In this document: positions 1 to 5,500 of the stretch, piece by piece | Numbering within the stretch: position 1 is the stretch's first letter | How the letters are laid out: every line of letters starts with the position of its first letter | NCBI GenBank assembly: GCA_003021325.1 | Contig: PXQM01000055.1 | Location: 5,340-11,648 of the forward strand | Reading direction: 5' to 3' | Source of the DNA: Halobacteriales archaeon QH_10_70_21 | GTDB lineage: Archaea; Halobacteriota; Halobacteria; Halobacteriales; Haloarculaceae | Length of the DNA: 6,309 bases | Made by a program: the position numbers and the translations under genes | Notes under the pieces: model-generated | What the model was told of the DNA's origin: nothing | Database searches by the model: none | The model's input: the letters and a program-made list of their open reading frames with translations, nothing else

Positions 1-868
1 CACCTCGGCGAGCCCCGGCAGCCGCTCCTTGTCGGCGGCCAGCCGCTCGTCGAACTGCTCGCCGGTCGACAGCCCGCGGTCGTCCTGGCTCAGCACGCCC
101 GAGAGCCGCTTGAGCTCCTCGCGGTACATCTCGAGGACGGACGAGCGCTGGCGCTCGAGCGTTTCGGCGGTCACCTCAGGCGTGACGTAGGGGTTGCCGT
201 CGCGGTCGCTGCCGGCCCACGAGCGGAACTCGAAGAGCTTCGGCACGTCGACCTCGGGGTAGTGCTCCGAGAGGGCGCCCTCGAGCTCGTCGTAGACGTC
301 GCCGACCACGTCGAAGAGCGTGTTCTCGAGGTACCACTGGACGTTCAGCGCCTCGTCGGTCACCTCTGGACGGCGCTGGCGTATCTGTGGCGTCTGCCAG
401 AGGCTGGTCACCTCGGACTCGAGGTCGTGCTCGAGGCGGTCCCGCTCGCGGTCGGTGAGCCGGCGCTCGTCGAGCGCCTCGATGTGGTCGGCCACCGACC
501 GCAGCTTTGCCTTCACCGTCTTGCGCCGCGCCTCGGTCGGGTGCGCGGTGAACGTCGGCTCGATGAGGACGTCGTCGAGCACCTGCTCGACGGTCCCGGT
601 GTCGGCGCCGGCCGCCGCCGTTGGTCAGCTCGAAGTAGGTGGTAAACGCCCGGGCGACGACCTCCCGGGTCTCCGGGTCCAGCCCCGCGAGCTCGCTACG
701 GAGTCCCGCCCGCGAGTCGGCGTCGCCGCGCCGGTAGTCGATAGCGCCCGTCCGGACCGATTCGACCGTCTCGAGTGCTGCCGGCGAGGCCTGGTCGGCC
801 AGCACCTCCCCGAGCAGCGTGCTCAACTCGCGGACGTCCCGCTCGACGTTCCGCGCGTGCAGTGACAT
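1..868 (-). pseudogene. ppc: Phosphoenolpyruvate carboxylase, frame-disrupted and cut by the window edge
   Basis: PEP carboxylase makes oxaloacetate from PEP and bicarbonate (cytoplasmic, anaplerotic). The ATG at 866-868 gives 83 good residues ending in the family motif ARAFTTYFELTN, up to 620. The protein then jumps to another frame, open from about 619 to position 1. That second frame carries TFTAHPTE at 532-555 (with the catalytic His of the family) and FRSWAGSDRDGNPYVT within 181-234, both diagnostic of PEPC. Between N83 and the HPT histidine only about 25 residues remain, against 54 in the E. coli enzyme as I recall it. The conserved segment following FEL(I/T)N in haloarchaeal homologues is missing. 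So roughly 85-92 bp appear deleted, of a length that breaks the frame. The C-terminal two thirds lie outside the window. Identity is sure. Whether it is a real pseudogene or an assembly collapse in the GC-rich junction (601-622) is open. Confidence 0.
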
Positions 869-890
869 ACCACGTTTCCGCCGGCCAGCG

Positions 891-897
891 AATAAAG
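891..897 (-). promoter_or_regulatory. TATA element of ppc (leaderless promoter)
   Basis: The minus strand reads CTTTATT here. The last base of TTTATT is 23 nt upstream of the ppc ATG (868), so transcription should begin at or within a few bases of the start codon. No Shine-Dalgarno sequence precedes the ATG. The same 23-24 nt spacing is found for trmB and gfcR in this window, which supports all three calls. Confidence 0.
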
Positions 898-918
898 TCT
901 GGCGCTCACGGTAGGACT

Positions 919-934
919 TACTCGCCGACGAGTC
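919..934. promoter_or_regulatory. TrmB-like operator upstream of ppc
   Basis: The plus strand reads TACT-CGCCGAC-GAGTC, an imperfect palindrome (TACTC-N6-GAGTC). It matches 8 of 9 defined bases of the TACT-N7-GAGTA motif reported for Halobacterium TrmB (recalled, not searched). It lies in the 69-bp gap between trmB and ppc, 22 bp upstream of the ppc TATA element. In Halobacterium, sites upstream of the promoter go with activation by TrmB and sites overlapping or downstream go with repression. By that rule ppc would be TrmB-activated when glucose is absent. That is inference. Confidence 0.
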
Positions 935-937
935 CCG

Positions 938-1990
938 TTACAGCTCCGGCGCCTCGCCGCGCCCGACGGCGATCTCGTAGGCCTCGATGTCCTCGAGGGC
1001 GGCCACCTGCCCGCCGACGTCGACCTCGCCGTCGTCGGTCCGGAGGGTGATGGCGGCCGTCTCGCGGTTGGTGCCGACCGAGACGTCGACGACGGCCCCC
1101 CGGACGGTCCGCCGGTCGCCGGTCTCGATGTCCCGCCCCCGGACGGCCGCGTAGAACTCGCCGTCGGCCCCGTCGAGGTCGTCGACGCAGCGCCGGACGG
1201 TCGCGTAGTGGCGGGGGAACGGGCGGTCGCCCCGGGTCTCCGCCAGGGTGGTCGCCGACGTCCAGACGACCGTGTTCAGGAAGCCCGAGACCAGAAAGCC
1301 CAGCTCCGAGCGGTTGAAGATGACCCCGTAGCGGTCGTCGTCGGCCTGCAGCCCCTGGTGGGTCGTGTACACCGAGTAGGTGCCGTCGGCGACGGCGACC
1401 ACCGGCGTCGTGACGCCGCGGCGCGCCCGGACCTCCGTCGCGACGCGGGTGTAGTCGTACTCCTCCGGGCCGGGGACGTCGACGGCGGGCGCCAGGAGCA
1501 GCTCGATGGTGACGCCGGCCTCGCGCCGCTCCACGAGCTGGTCCTCGTAGCGGGCCAGCAGGGCCGGCGTCAGCGACAGCACGAGCTCGTACTGGGCGGT
1601 CGTGATGACGTCCTCGATGTACCGCAGGATGGTCTGGCGCGACTTGATGAGCGAGACGGCCTCGGCCTCGCGGGCGGGCCGGCTGTACCGCTCGGCGAGG
1701 TTGCCCACGAGCGTCGACAGCGTCGACTGGACCTCCGAGAACGCCTCCTCGGGGTCGACCGCGAGCACCTGCATCGGCCGGGACTCCCGCAGCTCGACCA
1801 GGCCGTTCTCCGAGAGGCTCCTGACGGTGTCGTAGACCCGCGGCTGCGGGATGTCAGTCTTCTCGGCGATTTCGGAGGCCGTCAGCCGGCCGTGCTCGAG
1901 GACGACCAGGTACGCCTCGATTTCGTACTCCCCGAAGTCGAACCGCGACCCTACCTCCTCGAGTCCGTCCTGGAGGTCGTCGCTCGTCAT
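938..1990 (-). CDS. trmB: TrmB-family sugar-sensing transcriptional regulator
   Basis: A 350-residue protein with the full haloarchaeal TrmB architecture. The N-terminal winged HTH spans about 18-76, with EIEAYLVVLEHG and recognition helix IPQPRVYDTVRSL, then the wing GLVELRES. A helical linker covers about 82-112. The phospholipase-D-like sugar-binding domain covers about 115-250 (ILRYIEDVI, YELVLSLTP, GVTIELLLAP, GFLVSGFLNTVVW). A beta-rich tail covers 260-345. In Halobacterium, TrmB binds DNA without glucose, represses glycolytic and many biosynthetic genes, activates gluconeogenic ones, and is released by glucose. The length is normal for the family. The ATG at 1990 is favoured because TTTAGG lies 23 nt upstream. 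The gene sits between gfcR and ppc in the same direction, and a TrmB-like site lies between it and ppc. Family call is very secure; the TrmB name rather than a paralogue is likely but not proven. Confidence 0.
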   Translation of the reverse strand: MTSDDLQDGLEEVGSRFDFGEYEIEAYLVVLEHGRLTASEIAEKTDIPQPRVYDTVRSLSENGLVELRESRPMQVLAVDPEEAFSEVQSTLSTLVGNLAERYSRPAREAEAVSLIKSRQTILRYIEDVITTAQYELVLSLTPALLARYEDQLVERREAGVTIELLLAPAVDVPGPEEYDYTRVATEVRARRGVTTPVVAVADGTYSVYTTHQGLQADDDRYGVIFNRSELGFLVSGFLNTVVWTSATTLAETRGDRPFPRHYATVRRCVDDLDGADGEFYAAVRGRDIETGDRRTVRGAVVDVSVGTNRETAAITLRTDDGEVDVGGQVAALEDIEAYEIAVGRGEAPEL

Positions 1991-2012
1991 GTCGTGCCTA
2001 TCACGCCACGCG

Positions 2013-2019
2013 CCTAAAG
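2013..2019 (-). promoter_or_regulatory. TATA element of trmB
   Basis: The minus strand reads CTTTAGG. The last base of TTTAGG is 23 nt from the trmB ATG at 1990, the leaderless spacing also seen at ppc. The element is weaker than the other TATA boxes in the window. It indicates that trmB has its own promoter rather than only read-through from gfcR, whose stop codon is 195 bp upstream. Confidence 0.
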
Positions 2020-2046
2020 AGGCTATCCATCTCCGTCACCGGGAGA

Positions 2047-2060
2047 GACGGCCGGCCGTC
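2047..2060. repeat. 14-bp perfect palindrome upstream of trmB
   Basis: GACGGCCGGCCGTC is a perfect palindrome 57 bp upstream of the trmB start and about 28 bp upstream of its TATA element. The shorter form GACGGCCGTC occurs at 2841-2850, directly behind the gfcR TATA box. It could be an operator, but short GC palindromes are frequent in DNA of this composition. The rest of the 1991-2185 gap shows no RNA gene or ORF that I can support. Confidence 0.
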
Positions 2061-2185
2061 GGCGCGAGCCGGCGTCGACACTGCCGGACCGAGCTTCGTG
2101 ACCGTCCGAATCGGCGCGGACGCGTGGGTCCCCGCCCGGAGCGAGCGTCGGTCGGAGCGCGGCTCGAGGGGGAACGTCGGCCGCA

Positions 2186-2827
2186 TCAGTCGGCGCTGCC
2201 GACCCGGATGGCCTGGATGAGCGAGTAGACCGGGACGCCCTCGACCGCCTCGACGCCCTTCTTGTCGACGAGGACGACGCAGGCGACCGGTTCGCCGCCG
2301 CGCTCCCGGATGCCCTCGATGGTCTCCTGCATCGTCGTCCCGCTGGTGATGGTGTCGTCGACGACGTAGCACTCGCGGTCGCGGATGTCCGCGAAGTTCC
2401 GCGAGAAGGTCCCCTCGAGCTCGTCGATGTCGCCCTCCTCCCACTGGTGCTTCCGGGGGGCGTAGGCCGCGATGTCCGTGTCGAGTTCGCGCGCGACCAC
2501 TGTTGCCAGCGGCGCGCCCGCCTTCTCGATGCCGACCGTCAGGTCGACGGCCTCGCCCTGCTTCGAGAGGAGGTCGGCCATCGCCTGCCCGGCGTAGGAG
2601 AGCCGCGAGGAGTCCCGACCCAGCGCGCTCCAGTCGACGTGGATGTCGTGGGGACCGCCCGTCGGCTCCGGGTCGGGCGACGTGGACGTCGGCGTCCCGC
2701 CGCTTCGCTCCACCAGCCAGCTTGCGGTCTCGCGGGAGACGTTCAGTTCGTCGGCGATCTCGCCCTTCGAGAACCCCCGCTCCGAGAGCTCGCGGGCGCC
2801 CTCGATGAGGTCGTCAACGTTCTTCAT
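2186..2827 (-). CDS. gfcR: GfcR, HTH-phosphoribosyltransferase activator of sugar catabolism
   Basis: A 213-residue protein long annotated as orotate-phosphoribosyltransferase-like. An N-terminal HTH covers residues 8-42 (GFSKGEIADELNVSRETASW). A Pro/Thr/Gly-rich linker runs to about 60. A type I phosphoribosyltransferase fold follows to the end, with the PRPP loop CYVVDDTITSGTT at 153-165 and the GIEKAGAPLA strand-turn at 99-108. In Haloferax volcanii, GfcR activates genes for glucose and fructose catabolism, and its gene lies beside gdh, as here. The HTH-PRTase fusion suggests sensing of a phosphorylated sugar or nucleotide, but the ligand is not evident from sequence. The ATG at 2827 overlaps the gdh 3' end by 14 nt and has its own TATA element 24 nt upstream, inside gdh. 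It is probably both co-transcribed with gdh and expressed alone. It is not the biosynthetic PyrE, which lacks the HTH. Confidence 0.
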   Translation of the reverse strand: MKNVDDLIEGARELSERGFSKGEIADELNVSRETASWLVERSGGTPTSTSPDPEPTGGPHDIHVDWSALGRDSSRLSYAGQAMADLLSKQGEAVDLTVGIEKAGAPLATVVARELDTDIAAYAPRKHQWEEGDIDELEGTFSRNFADIRDRECYVVDDTITSGTTMQETIEGIRERGGEPVACVVLVDKKGVEAVEGVPVYSLIQAIRVGSAD

Positions 2828-3884
2828 ACCTACCGAATTCGACGGCCGTCTTTATGGTAGTTGTCCCCTGGCGGAACGCCGGCTCGAACTCCCTGTAGGG
2901 GGCGATGCGGGTGACGTATTCGTCGATGAACCACCCCGGGAGGCGCCGGAGTCGGTCGATTGCGGCCTCGAAGTGCCGCGCGCCGGAGTTGACGCTGCCG
3001 ACCAGCGCCTTGTTCTCGAGGACCATCTCCTCGTGGAGCCGGCCACCGTCGATCTCGAACGTCGAGGGCCCCGGGACGCCGAGCAGCGCCGCAACGCCGT
3101 TGGGCGCCAGCGCCTCGACCGCCTCGAAGGCGTGCGGCGCGTAGCCGGTCGCCTCGTACACCAGGTCCATCGGTTCGTGGGCGGCGGGCACCTCCGGAAC
3201 CGGCGTCTCCCGGGAGTCGACGTAGGTCGCCCCCAGCCCCTCGATGATGTCGATGGTCGGGTCGGGGCGGTCGCGCCGTCCCAGGCAGTACACGTCCACG
3301 TCCTCGACCAGCATCGCGACCGTCAACAGCCCCAGCGAGCCGTTGCCGAGCACGAGCGCCGACGACGGCTCCCAGTCGAACGACGACCGCGCGGCCGTGG
3401 CCATCTCCAGGGCCTTCTCCGCGATGCTCATCGGCTCGAGCAGGAACCCGTGACGGGCGAGGTTCGACGGCACGGGAACCAGGTACTCCCCGGGGCTGGT
3501 GAAGTACTCGCTCATGAAGCCGTGGGCGCCGATGATGCCCCGCTCGAGGGTGGCGTCCGGCGGGGCCATCTCCGGCTCGCCGCGCTCGAAGTACCGGTTC
3601 GTCCCGTCGGCGGGCGGGCGCCGGACGGTCGGCGAGACGACGTCGCCGCGCTCGAAGCGCGTCCCGTTGGGCTCCTCGACGACGCCGACGGCCTCGTGAC
3701 CCACCACGAGGTATCCCTCGCCGTCCGGCGGCCGGCCGTGGTTGCCCGCGATGATTTCGTGGTCCGTCCCGTCGACGCCGACGCGAAGCGTCCGCACGAG
3801 CGCCTCCCCCGGCCCGGGCTCCGGGTTCGGCACGTCGAGCAGCCGCGGTTCGCCGCCGCCGCGTTCGATTCCGATGGCGTCCAT
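2814..3884 (-). CDS. gdh: Glucose 1-dehydrogenase (NADP-preferring), medium-chain dehydrogenase family
   Basis: Oxidises D-glucose (and probably galactose) to the lactone with NADP+, the entry step of the haloarchaeal semi-phosphorylative Entner-Doudoroff pathway. The 356 residues align by eye almost end to end with the Haloferax mediterranei enzyme. Its active-site and zinc residues are present at the same numbers: D38 (in RVGVDGTDHE), H63-E64 (VGHEAVG), E114 (LERGIIGAHG) and E150 (FLLEP). The Rossmann glycine motif VLGNGSLGLL is at 178-187. GRRDRPDPT at 202-210 provides the arginine pair that binds the NADP phosphate. C-terminal signatures are LLGVP and LVGSVNSG. Relative to H. mediterranei, a few residues are lost near 192-196. 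The ATG at 3884 is the only start consistent with the family N-terminus. The gene heads a minus-strand gdh-gfcR unit and diverges from the HAD gene. Confidence 0.
   Translation of the reverse strand: MDAIGIERGGGEPRLLDVPNPEPGPGEALVRTLRVGVDGTDHEIIAGNHGRPPDGEGYLVVGHEAVGVVEEPNGTRFERGDVVSPTVRRPPADGTNRYFERGEPEMAPPDATLERGIIGAHGFMSEYFTSPGEYLVPVPSNLARHGFLLEPMSIAEKALEMATAARSSFDWEPSSALVLGNGSLGLLTVAMLVEDVDVYCLGRRDRPDPTIDIIEGLGATYVDSRETPVPEVPAAHEPMDLVYEATGYAPHAFEAVEALAPNGVAALLGVPGPSTFEIDGGRLHEEMVLENKALVGSVNSGARHFEAAIDRLRRLPGWFIDEYVTRIAPYREFEPAFRQGTTTIKTAVEFGRYEER
2850..2857 (-). promoter_or_regulatory. Internal gfcR promoter (TATA) inside the gdh coding sequence
   Basis: The minus strand reads CCATAAAG within the last codons of gdh (TTIKTA). 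The last base of CATAAA (2851) is 24 nt from the gfcR ATG, matching the leaderless spacing at ppc and trmB. The 10-bp palindrome GACGGCCGTC (2841-2850) follows at once and could be an operator. Confidence 0.
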
Positions 3885-3911
3885 AGGGGCCCGACGGGAC
3901 GAACGAAAAAA

Positions 3912-3917
3912 TATTTA
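3912..3917 (-). promoter_or_regulatory. TATA element of gdh in the divergent promoter
   Basis: The minus strand reads TAAATA. Its last base (3912) is 28 nt from the gdh ATG at 3884, so the transcript should have a leader of only a few bases. It mirrors the HAD-gene TATA element at 3930-3935 across a 12-bp centre. Confidence 0.
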
Positions 3918-3932
3918 TCGGAAACCGAGTAA
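3916..3932. promoter_or_regulatory. Candidate operator between the two divergent TATA boxes
   Basis: The 12 bp between the TATA elements read TCGG-AAA-CCGAG, an inverted repeat with one extra G. The outer arms continue symmetrically as TTTA and TAAA. Read as TATC-N7-GAGTA, it matches 7 of 9 bases of the recalled TrmB motif. It shares the TTACTCG core (minus strand, 3932-3926) with the ppc and 5354 sites. A protein bound here would cover both TFB-recognition positions at once. Candidates are TrmB or GfcR; the sequence alone does not decide. Confidence 0.
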
Positions 3933-3935
3933 ATA
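3930..3935 (+). promoter_or_regulatory. TATA element of the HAD gene
   Basis: The plus strand reads TAAATA. Its last base (3935) is 28 nt from the ATG at 3963, exactly the spacing of the gdh element to its ATG. This supports 3963 as the start. A competing TATATG at 3960-3965 would instead suit the ATG at 3987. Confidence 0.
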
Positions 3936-3962
3936 GTTTGGCAGTCGGACGCCAGAACCTAT

Positions 3963-5231
3963 ATGAGCACCGCACCTCCGACGACCATGGAACGATACGA
4001 CCTGCTGTACCGGCTCTACGACGAGTTCGACACCGAGACGCTCCGGGAGTACCAGGACTTTGTCGACCTGTTCCCGCCGGTCGACTCGCCGGTCGCCCTC
4101 GACCACTGGGGGACGGCGAACGAGGAGCTCGAGGCCCGCAAGGACGAAATCCGGTCGGCGTTCCCCCGCGTCGGCGAGACGTTCGCCGCGCTGGCTGCGC
4201 TGGCCTCCCGCGAGCAGGCCTTCACCGGGCTGGACCTCTACACGAAGTACGACCGTGGCGTGAACGTCCTCGTGCTGGACGTCGACGAGACGCTGCGCTC
4301 TGCGGGCAACACCGACAACGAGATTCCCCGCGAGACGCTCCACCTGCTGACCCGGTTCCACGAGGAGGGCGTCCCCATCGTCATCTGCACCGGCCAGACG
4401 CTGGAGAACGTCAAGGGCTTTCTCATCCAGGGACTCGGCAACGAGGTGGTCCACTCCGGCGACGTGAGCATCGTCTACGAGGCCGGCACGAGCGTGTTCA
4501 CGCCCGGCCACGGCGCCGACACCAAGCGACTGCTCTACGAGGACCTCGACGAGGAGATACGGGACGTCTTCGGCCACATCCGCTCGCGGGTCATCCCCGA
4601 CGCCCCCGAGGGCATCCGGGAGGGGGCCCACCTCCAGGGCAACGAGTTCAACGTCACGCTGAAGCCGAACTTCGAGCACGGCAGCGACCGCGCCCGGGCT
4701 GTCATCGACGAGGGACTCGTCTACCTGCTCGACCTGCTCGAGGAGAGCATCCTCAAGGCCCTCGAGGCCGACGCGGACGTCGAGGGGTACGCCCGGGCGT
4801 ACTACGCGGCGGCGGACCCGGAGATACGCGGCGTCCTCGAGTCCCGGGGTGAGCAGCCGGCCGTCACCGAAGAGGAGGTCCCCGATGCGCTCCGTGACGT
4901 CTTCGAGCGCACCGACGTCGCCTACTACGAGGCCGACGCGGCCGAAATCGGCTCGCTGGAGCTGAACAAGGTCGTCGGCGTCGAGGCCGCCCTCTCGGTG
5001 CTCGGCATCGACGACCCCTTCGCGCTGGTGATGGGCGACTCGAAGACCGACCTCCGGATAATGCGGTGGGCCGAGGAGAACGACGCTGGCATCGGCGCCG
5101 CCCCCGACCACGCCTCGCAGGACGTCCTCGAGCACGTGCTGGCCACGGACGAACTCGTCTTCGACAGAGGCGACGCCGCGGAGATGCTCAGGACCGCCTA
5201 CGCGATGCACCGGCTGGCCGGGCTCGACTGA
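3963..5231 (+). CDS. HAD-superfamily (IIB-like) phosphatase with N-terminal extension
   Basis: A 422-residue cytoplasmic protein with all four HAD motifs. Motif I is LDVDET (nucleophile D106, acid/base D108). Motif II is ICTGQT (T143). Motif III lysine is K336 in ELNKVVGVEAAL. Motif IV is MGDSKTDLRIM (D359, D363). The K-G-AL spacing and GDS-D-M form resemble the Cof / sucrose-phosphatase / trehalose-phosphatase branch (C2B cap, here about 150-330). An acidic, probably helical extension of about 100 residues precedes motif I and is not part of the usual fold. All catalytic residues are present, so it should be active, but the substrate is unknown. The divergent, shared promoter with gdh suggests a sugar or sugar-phosphate role (inference). 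ATG 3963 fits the TATA spacing. ATG 3987 (MERYDLLYRL) is an alternative, since the conserved-looking sequence begins there. Confidence 0.
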   Translation: MSTAPPTTMERYDLLYRLYDEFDTETLREYQDFVDLFPPVDSPVALDHWGTANEELEARKDEIRSAFPRVGETFAALAALASREQAFTGLDLYTKYDRGVNVLVLDVDETLRSAGNTDNEIPRETLHLLTRFHEEGVPIVICTGQTLENVKGFLIQGLGNEVVHSGDVSIVYEAGTSVFTPGHGADTKRLLYEDLDEEIRDVFGHIRSRVIPDAPEGIREGAHLQGNEFNVTLKPNFEHGSDRARAVIDEGLVYLLDLLEESILKALEADADVEGYARAYYAAADPEIRGVLESRGEQPAVTEEEVPDALRDVFERTDVAYYEADAAEIGSLELNKVVGVEAALSVLGIDDPFALVMGDSKTDLRIMRWAEENDAGIGAAPDHASQDVLEHVLATDELVFDRGDAAEMLRTAYAMHRLAGLD

Positions 5232-5255
5232 GCGTCACGAACGGCGAGAAGAGTC

Positions 5256-5295
5256 GACCGCTCTACGCGGTCCGAGCGTCTTCGTCATTCTTCTG
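5256..5295 (+). terminator. Possible terminator of the HAD gene
   Basis: A 6-bp perfect stem, GACCGC/GCGGTC (5256-5261 and 5267-5272, loop TCTAC), starts 25 bp behind the HAD stop codon. It is followed by the T-rich stretch GTCTTCGTCATTCTTCT (5278-5294). Archaeal termination depends mainly on T-rich tracts, so the tract matters more than the stem. The tract is interrupted, hence the modest confidence. Confidence 0.
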
Positions 5296-5337
5296 GCGGT
5301 TCTCCAGTCGCTTGATAGGGACGAATGCTGGTACCAT
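5263..5337 (-). CDS. Possible 24-codon small protein
   Basis: An ATG at 5337 opens MVPAFVPIKRLENRQK and continues to NDEDARTA and a TAG at 5263-5265. A strong-looking BRE/TATA (5366-5384) lies the right distance upstream for a transcript with a short leader, and a TrmB-like site lies between promoter and start. The peptide is highly charged with a hydrophobic start; no membrane segment or Cys-zinc motif is seen. Third-position GC (about 65%) is lower than in the neighbours, so coding is doubtful. The transcript could instead be a non-coding RNA running antisense into the 3' end of the HAD gene, or the ORF could be a remnant. I do not recognise the sequence. Confidence 0.
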   Translation of the reverse strand: MVPAFVPIKRLENRQKNDEDARTA

Positions 5338-5353
5338 CTCTACGTTAGAAAAT

Positions 5354-5369
5354 TACTCGGTAGTGAATA
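5354..5369. promoter_or_regulatory. TrmB-like operator in the orphan promoter
   Basis: The plus strand reads TACT-CGGTAGT-GAATA, 8 of 9 bases of the recalled TrmB motif TACT-N7-GAGTA. It begins in the TATA element of the left-pointing promoter and extends downstream of it. By the position rule known from Halobacterium TrmB this geometry predicts repression. Confidence 0.
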
Positions 5370-5384
5370 AATAAGTTTCGAAAC
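5366..5384 (-). promoter_or_regulatory. Orphan BRE/TATA promoter pointing left
   Basis: The minus strand reads GTTTCGAAAC-TTATTTATT. CGAAAC directly before a T/A-rich TATA is close to the textbook archaeal BRE-TATA pair, the best match in the window. GTTTCGAAAC is also a perfect 10-bp palindrome. The expected transcription start is near 5340-5345, just ahead of the small ORF at 5337. The interval 5385-5500 between this promoter and the kinase stop holds only GC-rich sequence in which I see no gene. Confidence 0.
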
Positions 5385-5500
5385 AGGTCTTGCCACGGGT
5401 TCACACGACGTGGCGGGCGGCGGTCGACGGTCGGGCGCACGGCGGCAGCCGGGGCGTGCGGCCGCGGTACCCCCGACCGCGCCGCGGCAGCGCCGGTCGG

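Noticed and set aside
176..619. Continuation of the ppc start frame to position 176
   Set aside because: After N83 this frame is Arg/Pro/Ala low complexity, while the neighbouring frame carries the true PEPC motifs; this is the result of the frameshift.
1208..2017. Plus-strand open frame opposite trmB
   Set aside because: It is an antisense shadow of an intact TrmB protein and has Arg/Gly-rich low-complexity composition.
2643..3932. Long plus-strand open frame opposite gdh and gfcR
   Set aside because: It mirrors the codon bias of two firmly identified minus-strand genes; the product is low-complexity, with no family motif and no promoter.
3915..5210. Long minus-strand open frame opposite the HAD gene
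   Set aside because: The plus strand carries all four HAD motifs; the antisense product is a repetitive Val/Leu/Arg/Gly sequence typical of shadows in GC-rich DNA.
5066..5374. Plus-strand ORF across the HAD 3' end and spacer
   Set aside because: It is mostly out of frame with the HAD gene, shows no domain, and ends in the AT-rich promoter region.
5385..5500. GC-rich inverted repeats as a kinase terminator
   Set aside because: Several short GC stems can be drawn, but no T-rich tract follows on the minus strand; expected by chance at this GC content.
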